NCBI RefSeq assembly: GCF_006874625.1
Contig: NZ_CP030034.1
Location: 2,604,001-2,668,000, forward strand
Direction: 5' to 3'
DNA: 64,000 nt
Source: Bdellovibrio sp. NC01
GTDB taxonomy: Bacteria; Bdellovibrionota; Bdellovibrionia; Bdellovibrionales; Bdellovibrionaceae
In this document: positions 7,614 through 15,786 of the stretch, piece after piece
How positions within the stretch are numbered: position 1 is the first letter of the stretch
Layout of the letters: each line of letters opens with the position of its first letter
The notes under the pieces: generated by a model
Databases searched by the model: none
What the model saw: only the letters and a program-made list of their open reading frames with translations
Told to the model about the DNA's origin: nothing
Position numbers and translations under genes: made by a program

Positions 7614-9338
7614 ATGGTAGTACGTCGTTTAAACAAATCGACTTTATTACTTCCTTTGATGTTAACACTTCAAGGGTTCAATGCATTTGCGGGTGATGCA
7701 AATCCGCAGATTTCAAATCCTCATCTGCTATCCAAAGCGGTGCAGTTGCAAATCACTCCACGTGGAATGAAGTACTTCGACCAAAATCTTAGTAATATCC
7801 TGGGTAACATGGGTGTGAAGCTTGATGAAGGCTATTTCCCTGCAATGTCATGGAAAGCAGATAAGCCCATCAATCCTGACGATTATACTAAAGACAATCC
7901 AGAGATGGTTGCGACTTACAAACAAATCAAAGATATGTTGAGCACATGGCTTGTGGGTTTTTCTTTGAATCCGCACTTACCGACTGTGCAAATCGGTGAA
8001 TCTGGTTATGTGGCGCAATTTTCTAAATTCGGTTTAGTGACGGATGAAGCTTTGATGCGCCAATTAGGCAAACGAGATGGTGCCGTGCTTGCCATTGAAT
8101 TGGAAGTGAAGAAATTCACTCTTTCCTCTCAATCTATTATTGCGTGGGACTTAAATAATGAATTCCTAGGCAAAGCCGGTTTAGAAAACGTCACGCTTTC
8201 AATTGGTGACGGCACAACGCCACTCAAAATGCGTCTGCCATTTTATATTCGCATGAATGCCAGTGGCCAAATGGAATTCGAAGCGCTTGAACTTGAAAAC
8301 AACTTGGATCAAACAGCGATTGCTTTCCAATATCAAAAGCTAATCATTCCAACTTTCGCAGTGGAAGTGAACGGTAAGAAATTCTATTTGAACACGCAAG
8401 AAGTCGACAAGCTTTTGACGAAACAAGCTCCGCTGTTGATTGAAAAAGTTCGTTCAAATTTAGGTGAGCTGACTCGCAAAACTTTGCCAGAGATGTTGAA
8501 TCAAAAGGCCAAAGAGTTTTTGGCTGGTAACTTGGAGCAGATCCAAGACATGTCGCCTCCGGGTAAAGAAGCCAACGACAACCGCCCTGATTTTAAATGG
8601 GGCTTGCGTCTACAAAACATTAATTTGAATAAATCTCTGAATGTGGATGTGACGGCGTACGTAGAAGATACTTTGAACTCCAAAAGTGCTCCGCGCGCGA
8701 TTGATAAATCACGTGGTGACGTTGCTTTGAATCTTCTGCCAATGGAGCAATATGACATCGCTTTGAGCCTGGATCGCTCGGTGATCAACCGTGTTTTGCA
8801 ATTATCTTTTGAGAGAAAGAACTTCGAAAAAATCGAAAATGGCGGCGATGTCATGAAGTTGGTAGCCATGCCGACGATTGACTATGTAAAACCTCTAACG
8901 GACGTGGCTTTGAAACCACAAGAAACGTTCGTAAAACTGCACGTTTCCATCGAAAACAAGCCAGATTCAACGTTCTTGAAAGAGACGATTGTTTTGGACT
9001 TCGATATCGTTGCAAAACTAGCGCAAATGAAGGATAAGGACGGCCTGCAACTCATCCTTTACAAAATCGATGAAAACACGATGACGATGGATGAGAAATA
9101 CCTTTCTACAGCCGGGAAACTTTTGAACGGCATCTGGAGAGGTAAAGTCTATGCTGGCATCCGCGAAGAACTTAAAAAGAAATGTGCGACTTGGGCCACG
9201 ACTCAAGCAAACATTCCTGGTTCGTTGCCATTGCCACCGGAAGTTTTGGGCATGAAGCTCGACATCAATCGCCTGTTGATGGATTCCACGGGTCACTTAG
9301 TGATGTACTTGAATTACGCGAAAACAGGAGCGAAATAA
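7614..9338 (+). CDS. BPI/LBP-like (TULIP) exported lipid-binding protein
   Basis: This 574-residue protein with a signal peptide (ending at FNAFAG) appears to be a two-domain relative of bactericidal/permeability-increasing protein. I compared it by eye with remembered BPI. The N-terminal VQLQITPRGMKYFDQNLSNI resembles the opening helix of BPI. A helix-rich segment near 275-330 matches the end of barrel 1. Then YDIALSLDRSVINRVLQLSF matches the start of the C-terminal barrel, and SLPLPPEVLGMKLDINRLLM plus a terminal strand matches the end of BPI. Such folds bind lipid acyl chains or LPS in a tubular groove. The start has a GGGAGA site. It is followed after 1 base by another exported gene. The fold is inferred; the ligand is unknown. 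Confidence 0.55.
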   Translation: MVVRRLNKSTLLLPLMLTLQGFNAFAGDANPQISNPHLLSKAVQLQITPRGMKYFDQNLSNILGNMGVKLDEGYFPAMSWKADKPINPDDYTKDNPEMVATYKQIKDMLSTWLVGFSLNPHLPTVQIGESGYVAQFSKFGLVTDEALMRQLGKRDGAVLAIELEVKKFTLSSQSIIAWDLNNEFLGKAGLENVTLSIGDGTTPLKMRLPFYIRMNASGQMEFEALELENNLDQTAIAFQYQKLIIPTFAVEVNGKKFYLNTQEVDKLLTKQAPLLIEKVRSNLGELTRKTLPEMLNQKAKEFLAGNLEQIQDMSPPGKEANDNRPDFKWGLRLQNINLNKSLNVDVTAYVEDTLNSKSAPRAIDKSRGDVALNLLPMEQYDIALSLDRSVINRVLQLSFERKNFEKIENGGDVMKLVAMPTIDYVKPLTDVALKPQETFVKLHVSIENKPDSTFLKETIVLDFDIVAKLAQMKDKDGLQLILYKIDENTMTMDEKYLSTAGKLLNGIWRGKVYAGIREELKKKCATWATTQANIPGSLPLPPEVLGMKLDINRLLMDSTGHLVMYLNYAKTGAK

Positions 9339-9339
9339 A

Positions 9340-9852
9340 ATGAGATCCCTCAAACTCATTATCATCAATGCACTTACTTTAATCATCGGCTTGGGTCTGA
9401 TGAGTGGTTCAGTTTCGCAAAGAAACGCAGAAGCAGCACGCTTCGAAACTATTCCTTCAATCCAAGTGAATCGCCTTGGTAACTTGCGCGGTCAGTACCT
9501 TACAGTTTTATATGCCGTAGGTTCACGTCCGTTCATTTCTACAGACGCTTCACAAATCAACATCTCGCAAGTGAAAGAGTCGCGCACGGTGTACGTGACT
9601 TCAGACGCTGTGACATTGCCAGCAGTCCAAGTTGAAAAAGAAGGTTTCCGTCCTTCTTACAACATCGTGGTCTTCGTGGTTTCACCTCAATCGAATTATT
9701 CTTGGGTGAATGCTGACGGTTCAGTACCACAAGGTATCTCTGCAACAGGCAATCACATGAGCAGCAGCATTAGCAGCATCAACAAAACTGATGTTGATAG
9801 CTTCATCACTGCTCAAGGCGAAAACGCTGTCTTGAATGTTAACTTGAACTAG
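9340..9852 (+). CDS. Exported protein of unknown function
   Basis: This 170-residue protein has a long hydrophobic N-terminus (residues 8-24) that is a signal peptide or anchor, then a mostly beta-rich domain without cysteines. I recognise no family. Its ATG lies one base after the stop of the BPI-like gene, so the two are surely co-transcribed and may act together. The stop codon overlaps that of the converging amine oxidase: the four bases CTAG at 9849-9852 serve both genes. Confidence 0.6.
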   Translation: MRSLKLIIINALTLIIGLGLMSGSVSQRNAEAARFETIPSIQVNRLGNLRGQYLTVLYAVGSRPFISTDASQINISQVKESRTVYVTSDAVTLPAVQVEKEGFRPSYNIVVFVVSPQSNYSWVNADGSVPQGISATGNHMSSSISSINKTDVDSFITAQGENAVLNVNLN

Positions 9853-11354
9853 ATGTTCACTAAGGAAGCGGCAGTGATGCCGCTTTCAAGGGCCCCGTGC
9901 AAAGTTCCCGCGAAACGCACACTCGTGTGTTCCCCTGCAAATAAGAATCTGCCACCATATTCTGGCTCTGCCGCCACACCTTTATAGCGCATATACTGAT
10001 TCTTTTTAAAATACGCCATCGAACCTTCAACCCAGGTACGTTGACTCCAGTTCAATACTTGCGAAGTTAAAAGTTCCTGTTGTTTCACGTCTGAATAAAT
10101 CAAACTTAAATCTTGAATCGCCAGTTGTGGAGCTCCACCACCCGTTTCCGCACCCGATTTACCCGCGCGCAAGTATGTCATCAGACCTTGCTGGCCGTCT
10201 TGGGCACGTCCCGAATCCCAGAATTTTTGCGATAAGAAGTCACCCGTGAAATTGCCGAGATTCGCTGGCGTTTTGCCATTCTTCTTTTTCCAAAAAGCTT
10301 CACTGAAAGCCAACACGCCTTTTGAATGAGTCGCATAATCTTGCGTCAGAATCGCTTCCTTCTTTAAACTTGAAAAACTCAGGTCTTGCAGACCACTCAC
10401 TTGGCGAAGTTTCGAGAATGGAATTGTGCAGATCACATTTTTAGTCGTGTATTTTTCACTGCCATTCGGAGTTCTGAAAACCAAAGTGAAGACACCTTTT
10501 TTTTCTGACAGCTCTGTCAAAACATTGTTGGTCTTAACAAAGTAATCTGGAATAACGCCAGCGACACGACCGTACAATGTCGTCATCAAATTACTTAAGC
10601 CGCCCTCCATGCGATACGTTGGGCGCCCCGTTAGTAACGAACTGCCTTCAGAATCAATGGTTTCTAAAAAATGAATAGACGATTGCGACTCTGCATCGAC
10701 ACCGAATCTGGCAACCGCTTGAGCTTCGATTAGTTTCAGAACCAACGGATCGACTTCTGTCGACCAATTATTCAGAAGGTCTCTTAATGACAAGCTGTCA
10801 TAGTAACTGGAACGCTCGTATTGCAGAGCATTCTTGTAAGTCAGAGTCACTTCTTGTTGGCGATACAAATCGGCAAGCACACGACGAATCGGTCCCTGCA
10901 GCGTCTTCATTTTGGCTTGAATATCTTTGGCGCGATAGATCTGTCCGTTGAACGAGAAGATCTGCGTTTCAAGACCACTTTGGGTTTTGATTTCGCGGAC
11001 CGGCAGATTCAGTTCTTTTGCCAGAGCAAAAATAGTCTGATGAGACTCTTCAAAAAATTCTGCACCTAACTCCCCAACTGGGCCTGTTTCAGGAAAAAGA
11101 CTGACCGTTTGCACTCGTCCGCCCACGCGTGCTGAGGCTTCAAAGATACGAAATGGAATTTTCTTCTTTTTTAAAGCGTATGCCGCTGCAAGTCCTGCGG
11201 CACCTGCTCCGATAATGATCACTTCATTCGAAAGATCGCGCTTATCGCCCATGAATAGGCGATCCAAACTTGCGCAGGCACCCAAAGCAAATGCGGAAGA
11301 ACTCAGTGCAGAAATTTTTAAAAACTCGCGACGACTGAAAGTATTTTTTGCCAT
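9849..11354 (-). CDS. Tat-type flavin amine oxidase
   Basis: This is a 501-residue FAD-dependent oxidase of the flavin amine oxidase / phytoene desaturase superfamily. The N-terminal twin-arginine signal (FSRREFLKIS) is followed by ALGACAS, which could also be a lipobox. The dinucleotide-binding motif VIIIGAGAAGLAAAYALKKK is near residue 45, with the usual GGRVQT after it. The C-terminal FLFAGEHTSVRFAGTLHGA is the second FAD-binding signature. It probably oxidises an amine in the periplasm; the substrate is unknown. I start at 11354, after AGAGG, because upstream in-frame sequence lacks a ribosome site and overlaps the divergent gene at 11386. Confidence 0.85.
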   Translation of the reverse strand: MAKNTFSRREFLKISALSSSAFALGACASLDRLFMGDKRDLSNEVIIIGAGAAGLAAAYALKKKKIPFRIFEASARVGGRVQTVSLFPETGPVGELGAEFFEESHQTIFALAKELNLPVREIKTQSGLETQIFSFNGQIYRAKDIQAKMKTLQGPIRRVLADLYRQQEVTLTYKNALQYERSSYYDSLSLRDLLNNWSTEVDPLVLKLIEAQAVARFGVDAESQSSIHFLETIDSEGSSLLTGRPTYRMEGGLSNLMTTLYGRVAGVIPDYFVKTNNVLTELSEKKGVFTLVFRTPNGSEKYTTKNVICTIPFSKLRQVSGLQDLSFSSLKKEAILTQDYATHSKGVLAFSEAFWKKKNGKTPANLGNFTGDFLSQKFWDSGRAQDGQQGLMTYLRAGKSGAETGGGAPQLAIQDLSLIYSDVKQQELLTSQVLNWSQRTWVEGSMAYFKKNQYMRYKGVAAEPEYGGRFLFAGEHTSVRFAGTLHGALESGITAASLVNI

Positions 11355-11385
11355 CAATGCCTCTGGGGAATAGGATGACAACACT

Positions 11386-11994
11386 TTGGAACAGAAGCAA
11401 ATCAATCCGACAATTTTAGAGGGTATGTTGCAGGAATTGGCCGAAAAAAATTGGGCAGTTTCTAAGCAGATTTTTTCCAAAGACTACTGCCAAGCTCTTG
11501 CCCACGAGTGTCAAAATCTTGCCCTACAAGGACAATTGAATAAGGCCTCGATCGGCAAAGGTTCGACCAAGCAAATTCAAGGCGATGTGCGCGGGGATTT
11601 TATCCTGTGGCTTGATCAGCACCCGTTCTTGAATGCACTCGATGAGATTCGTCAGGAATTAAATCGCTTCTTTTTTTTAGGACTAAAACGAGTCGAAGCA
11701 CACTTTGCTCTGTACCCGCCTGGTGCGGGATATGACAAACACATTGATAATCATCGCGGCGCCAACCACCGCAAGATTACTTTTGTGCTTTACTTAAATG
11801 AGAATTGGCAAAAGAGCCACGGCGGACAACTCAGCATTTTCAATCCAGAACAGGAACATGAGAAAATCGCTGAAGTAGAACCGACGCTTGGAACGCTGAT
11901 CCTTTTCCGCAGCGACCTTTTCCCCCACCAAGTGGAAAAGAGTGCGGCGGATCGCATGAGTTTAACTGGTTGGTTTAGGGACGATGCATTATGA
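11386..11994 (+). CDS. 2OG-Fe(II) oxygenase, prolyl 4-hydroxylase-like
   Basis: The 202-residue product has the iron and 2-oxoglutarate ligands of the prolyl hydroxylase family: HID in YDKHIDNH (about 119-121), a distal His in LFPHQVEKS, and the Arg of DRMSLTGWFR ten residues later. The jelly-roll strands ITFVLYLNENW and TLILFRS fit. It likely hydroxylates a protein or peptide side chain. The start is a TTG at 11386 preceded by AGGA; an ATG at 11425 is the alternative. The stop overlaps the start of the ABC exporter gene by 4 bases, so the oxygenase and exporter are translationally coupled. The gap to the divergent amine oxidase is only 31 bases. Confidence 0.85.
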   Translation: MEQKQINPTILEGMLQELAEKNWAVSKQIFSKDYCQALAHECQNLALQGQLNKASIGKGSTKQIQGDVRGDFILWLDQHPFLNALDEIRQELNRFFFLGLKRVEAHFALYPPGAGYDKHIDNHRGANHRKITFVLYLNENWQKSHGGQLSIFNPEQEHEKIAEVEPTLGTLILFRSDLFPHQVEKSAADRMSLTGWFRDDAL

Positions 11995-13769
11995 AATCGC
12001 TTTTTAAAGAGGTCATCTTTACCCGCTTTCACGCAAGACTTTTGATCTTGTTTTGTTCTTTTGCAGCTGCGGTTTTCGGTCTGGCGGGGCCCTTCTTTCA
12101 AAAAGAGTTCATCGACCAACTGACTCACGTGCAAACGAAATTGCACATCATCGAAGTGAGCACACCCCTGTGGTTTGTGGTCGGCGCCTTTGCCTGCATC
12201 TTACTAGCTCAAGCTTTTTCACAATTAACCAATTACTTGAGTGCGAAAGAAGCTTTGCACATGCAACGCGTGTTCGCGGAACGCTTGTATGAAAAAACAT
12301 TGAACCTGCGAGTGGACACCATGAGCCATCGCCCGGTCGGGGAAATCGTTTCTCTTTATGCCACAGACGTTCAAGGTGCGACGGTGTTTCTGGATCAAAC
12401 ATTGCCGGCGGGGGCTTCAACACTCTTCCCGTTGATACTAGCTCCATTTGCGATTTCAATGCTTTTTGAGATTCCACTGTGGCCGACGGTCTTTGTGATG
12501 GTCGCAATCACAAGCCTTAATACGTTCATGGGACTTCGTCAGTCGAAGTTCTTTTTTAAATTTAAAATGCTGGCGGCAGAACGTATCGGACTTGTGAACG
12601 AGTGGATTCAAAATATTCGCACGATCCGCATTCTGGGTTGGATTCACCACTTTGAAAAAAATATTTTCGTAAAACGCGAAGTGGAAACTCGCAATCGTGT
12701 GATGATGGTGACAAACGGCCAGGTGATGAATGCGATTGCTTCATCGATCACGTTTATTTTGAATGTTGTCGCCCTTGCCAGCTTGGTGCTTTATTCGAAA
12801 CAAACTTTATCTGGCGGCGAAGTTTTGGCGCTGTTGTGGATTGTGGGTATCTTCCTGACTCGTCCGTTCCGTCAAATGCCGTGGTTCTTTACTTTCGCAT
12901 TCGATTCATGGACTTCATTGAAACGCCTGGAAGAGTTCTTTTCTGTGCGTAACAACCAAACTGAAAATCCCAACGACAACTTAGCGAAAATGCGTGCTCG
13001 TGACGAAGCTTACGCGTTGCAAGTGCGCGGCCTCAATTTAAAAATTGGTCAGCGCCATATTTTAAACGATATCAATTTGGATGTGGCTCACGGTGAATTT
13101 GTGGCCGTGGTTGGCGAAGTCGGTTCAGGCAAGTCGATGCTCTTGTTGTCACTGCTTCGTGAAACAGGTGCACGCTATGATTTCTATCACATCGGTGACA
13201 AGGATGCTTTAGCAATACCACCGGATGAAGTGCGCGGCTTTTTCTCATATGTTCCGCAAGAAGGTTTTATCATGAGTGCAAGTCTGCGTGAAAACGTCGC
13301 GTTCTTGTACGACATCGATCCAGATCGTGATCCGATGGTTGAAGAATCTTTGAAGCTTGCACAATTCGATCTAAGTACGGAACGCGTGGAAAAGGGTTTG
13401 AATACTGAAATTGGCGAACGGGGTGTGAACCTTTCCGGTGGTCAACGTCAGCGCGTCAGCCTTGCACGCGTGCATTTCCATCAAGCGCCCGTCTTGTTAT
13501 TGGATGACTGCCTCAGTGCCGTTGACGTCGATACCGAACAAAAATTATTTGAGCAATTATTGTTAGGCGCGTGGGATAACCGCACGCGTTTATTGGTCAC
13601 TCACCGTCTGAGTGCTCTTCACAAAGTGGATCGCATTTTGTTCATGGAAGAAGGACGTATCATCGACGAAGGCAGTTTCGAAGAGCTGCTCGCTCGCAAT
13701 GCAAAGTTCCGCGAATACACGACAACTGTTGCGAAAGAAGCTGTAAAAACGGAGGTGCAAGGTGGCTAG
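11991..13769 (+). CDS. ABCC-type ABC exporter half, first subunit
   Basis: This 592-residue half exporter has a six-helix membrane domain (about 10-300) and an ATPase domain (about 335-592). Walker A is GEVGSGKS, the signature LSGGQRQR, and Walker B LLLDDCLSAVD. Asp replaces the usual catalytic Glu after Walker B, as in the first nucleotide domain of MRP/ABCC proteins, so one composite ATP site is probably non-hydrolytic. It pairs with the next gene; together they equal one full-length ABCC protein like that at 46444. It overlaps the oxygenase upstream and the partner downstream (8 bases). The substrate is unknown; coupling to a hydroxylase hints at a modified substrate. Confidence 0.85.
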   Translation: MKSLFKEVIFTRFHARLLILFCSFAAAVFGLAGPFFQKEFIDQLTHVQTKLHIIEVSTPLWFVVGAFACILLAQAFSQLTNYLSAKEALHMQRVFAERLYEKTLNLRVDTMSHRPVGEIVSLYATDVQGATVFLDQTLPAGASTLFPLILAPFAISMLFEIPLWPTVFVMVAITSLNTFMGLRQSKFFFKFKMLAAERIGLVNEWIQNIRTIRILGWIHHFEKNIFVKREVETRNRVMMVTNGQVMNAIASSITFILNVVALASLVLYSKQTLSGGEVLALLWIVGIFLTRPFRQMPWFFTFAFDSWTSLKRLEEFFSVRNNQTENPNDNLAKMRARDEAYALQVRGLNLKIGQRHILNDINLDVAHGEFVAVVGEVGSGKSMLLLSLLRETGARYDFYHIGDKDALAIPPDEVRGFFSYVPQEGFIMSASLRENVAFLYDIDPDRDPMVEESLKLAQFDLSTERVEKGLNTEIGERGVNLSGGQRQRVSLARVHFHQAPVLLLDDCLSAVDVDTEQKLFEQLLLGAWDNRTRLLVTHRLSALHKVDRILFMEEGRIIDEGSFEELLARNAKFREYTTTVAKEAVKTEVQGG

Positions 13770-15648
13770 TCGTAATCAAAATATCAAAACCTCGCAGCCC
13801 ATTCGTCCAAAATATCTTTCTGATGGCGAAACCAAACGCGAAGGTGGATACAACAAAACGATCTACACGACTCTGCGTATGGCTTATGGCCCGTTCATCG
13901 TGCGCATTAGTTTGTGTCTTATTTTAGGCATCGTGGGTCGCGGTCTTTTGCTTGCGAACACCAACGTCATTGGTTATTGGGTTGACACTCTGGTTGGCAA
14001 AACGTCGCCGCTAACGGGTATGACGAATGCCCACATCGTGGCGCTGCTGATGACCATGGCCGTAACTGGTTTCGTCATGACTTTGATTTATCGCGTGGGC
14101 TTTTCGCGTCTGTCAGCGCAAGCTATTTCAAGTTTTTACGACGAAGTGACGTTACGCACGTCGCGCCTGCCGATGAGTTTCTTTGATAACACTCCGGCCG
14201 GTCGTATCATCACGCGTTTTTCCAGCGACTATGGTAACGTGTTCCGCTTGTTCGGTGGTCCCTTGGCCGAATTCTTGGCAATCATCTTTGATTTGATCAT
14301 GATGGTGATCCTTATCACCTTGGCGAATCCGATTTATTTGTTATTCGTGATTTTTGTCGGCGTGATGAATTTTATCGTTTATAAATTGAATCAAACACGT
14401 CTTCGCCAGGCCCGCCGTGACCTTTCAGCCAGTCGTTCACCAAGTATTGCGCATTTCGCGGAAACGACTCAAGGTGCTAGCACGATTCGTTCGTTCCGTC
14501 GTCAAAGCTCGTTCACTGAACGCTTTGAAAGCTTGGATCGTTATTATTTGTCGCAACGTCTGTACACAACTCGTCAGATCATCAGCTTTTCATTCCAAAT
14601 GAACAGCTTGAGTGCTTTCTTGTTGTTGGTCACAGGGATTTCTTCGTACTTCATGGTGGAAAAGGGCTGCGCAAGTATCGGCTCTGTGGGTGTGGCTTTC
14701 ACATTCATCGCTCTTTCAGGGAATACCGTACAAATGTTCTTTGAGTGGCTAACACAATTTGAAGAAGCCATGATCGGGGTTGAGCGTTTGGATCAATACA
14801 TGCGCATGGAGATGGAAAAAGGCAGTCATTTGCCGGCCTCCTCACATTTCGCGACTGGCCACCCCACTTATTCCGAATCGGTCGAAAAGTATCTGCACAA
14901 TCGCCGTTTAACTGAAGACCGCAGTGCTTCCGTTGAGATTAAAGATCTGTGGTTCCGTTACCGCGACGATCTGCCATGGGTGATCAAGGGTTTGAATCTG
15001 CAAGTTCACGCGGGCGAGCGTTTAGGCATCGTGGGTCGCACGGGTTCGGGCAAATCCAGTTTGATCCAGGCATTATTCTATTTATATCCAATCGATAAGG
15101 GACAGATCTCTATCAATGGCCACTCGCCGAAATTGGCAGAGGCCGAACACGGTGTAGATCTGAATCTCTATCGCAAATCGATTGCCTTTATCGCCCAAGA
15201 ACCGATTCTGTTCCAAGGAACTCTGCGCTCGAATTTGGATATTGAAGGTGAAATCCCTGAAGAAAAATTGCGCGCGGTCCTACAACAAGTGGGTCTGTTG
15301 GATTGGGTTCTTGCGCAACCGAACGGTCTCGATATGAGAATCGAAGAGCGCGGTAAAAATCTTTCATTGGGTGAGCGCCAATTATTATGTATGGCTCGCT
15401 GCCTTTTGCAGCAGTCCCCGATCGTTATTATGGATGAGGCAACGTCCTCTGTAGACCCGCAATCAGAGGAGATTTTGGTGAAAGCGACCGAGGAATTCTT
15501 CTCAGATCGCACTCAAATCATTATCGCGCATCGTTTGTCGACACTTGCTAAATGTGATCGTATTTTGTGGCTTCAAAATGGTGAGGTCGTTGCGTTGGGA
15601 CCAACTGCTGAAGTTCTTCCGCGCTTTAAAAAAACAGAATTGGTCTAA
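13762..15648 (+). CDS. ABCC-type ABC exporter half, second subunit
   Basis: This 628-residue half exporter complements the first subunit. After a polar N-terminal tail come six membrane helices (about 35-330) and an ATPase domain with Walker A GRTGSGKSS, a degenerate signature LSLGERQLLCMAR and a complete Walker B VIMDEATSSVD. This is exactly the second-domain pattern of ABCC exporters, so the pair has one canonical and one degenerate ATP site. It begins with GTG at 13762 behind a GGAGG site inside the preceding gene. A sigma-28 promoter for mgtE overlaps its stop codon. A signal-like dicistronic heterodimer is more likely than two homodimers. Confidence 0.85.
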   Translation: MASRNQNIKTSQPIRPKYLSDGETKREGGYNKTIYTTLRMAYGPFIVRISLCLILGIVGRGLLLANTNVIGYWVDTLVGKTSPLTGMTNAHIVALLMTMAVTGFVMTLIYRVGFSRLSAQAISSFYDEVTLRTSRLPMSFFDNTPAGRIITRFSSDYGNVFRLFGGPLAEFLAIIFDLIMMVILITLANPIYLLFVIFVGVMNFIVYKLNQTRLRQARRDLSASRSPSIAHFAETTQGASTIRSFRRQSSFTERFESLDRYYLSQRLYTTRQIISFSFQMNSLSAFLLLVTGISSYFMVEKGCASIGSVGVAFTFIALSGNTVQMFFEWLTQFEEAMIGVERLDQYMRMEMEKGSHLPASSHFATGHPTYSESVEKYLHNRRLTEDRSASVEIKDLWFRYRDDLPWVIKGLNLQVHAGERLGIVGRTGSGKSSLIQALFYLYPIDKGQISINGHSPKLAEAEHGVDLNLYRKSIAFIAQEPILFQGTLRSNLDIEGEIPEEKLRAVLQQVGLLDWVLAQPNGLDMRIEERGKNLSLGERQLLCMARCLLQQSPIVIMDEATSSVDPQSEEILVKATEEFFSDRTQIIIAHRLSTLAKCDRILWLQNGEVVALGPTAEVLPRFKKTELV

Positions 15649-15672
15649 AAAAAAGTTTGCGACTGCCGATTA
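15646..15672 (+). promoter_or_regulatory. Sigma-28 (FliA) type promoter of mgtE
   Basis: TAAA (15646-15649), 15 bases, then GCCGATTA (15665-15672) fits the consensus TAAA-N15-GCCGATAA with one mismatch. The TAAA overlaps the stop codon of the upstream ABC gene. The predicted start is near 15679, giving a leader of about 108 bases. Confidence 0.6.
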
Positions 15673-15716
15673 ATAGGAGTATTTCTTCAGCACACAAAAG
15701 TGAATATCAGCAACGT

Positions 15717-15779
15717 ACTCTGATTGCTGTCAGAGTGTAGGAACAGCCTCCATAAAATGGGGGCCCAGACCGAAAGGGC
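15717..15779 (+). promoter_or_regulatory. Structured leader of mgtE
   Basis: Two perfect or near-perfect 7-bp hairpins lie in the untranslated leader: ACTCTGA/TCAGAGT (15717-15736) and CCTCCAT/ATGGGGG (15747-15763). A third possible stem, GCCC/GGGC (15763-15779), shares a base with the second and ends just before the start codon. The alternative pairing and position suit a cis-acting regulator, perhaps of magnesium response. It does not match the M-box that I remember. Confidence 0.4.
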
Positions 15780-15786
15780 GCGAGAG

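Noticed and set aside
11355-11480. N-terminal extension of the amine oxidase to 11480
   Set aside because: The twin-arginine signal begins at 11354 behind AGAGG; the extension overlaps the divergent oxygenase gene.
15724-15786. N-terminal extension of MgtE
   Set aside because: The extra codons lie within the hairpin leader and have no ribosome site; known MgtE proteins start near 15787.
15679-15786. M-box magnesium riboswitch before mgtE
   Set aside because: The conserved M-box sequence segments I remember are not present; only unassigned hairpins are seen.
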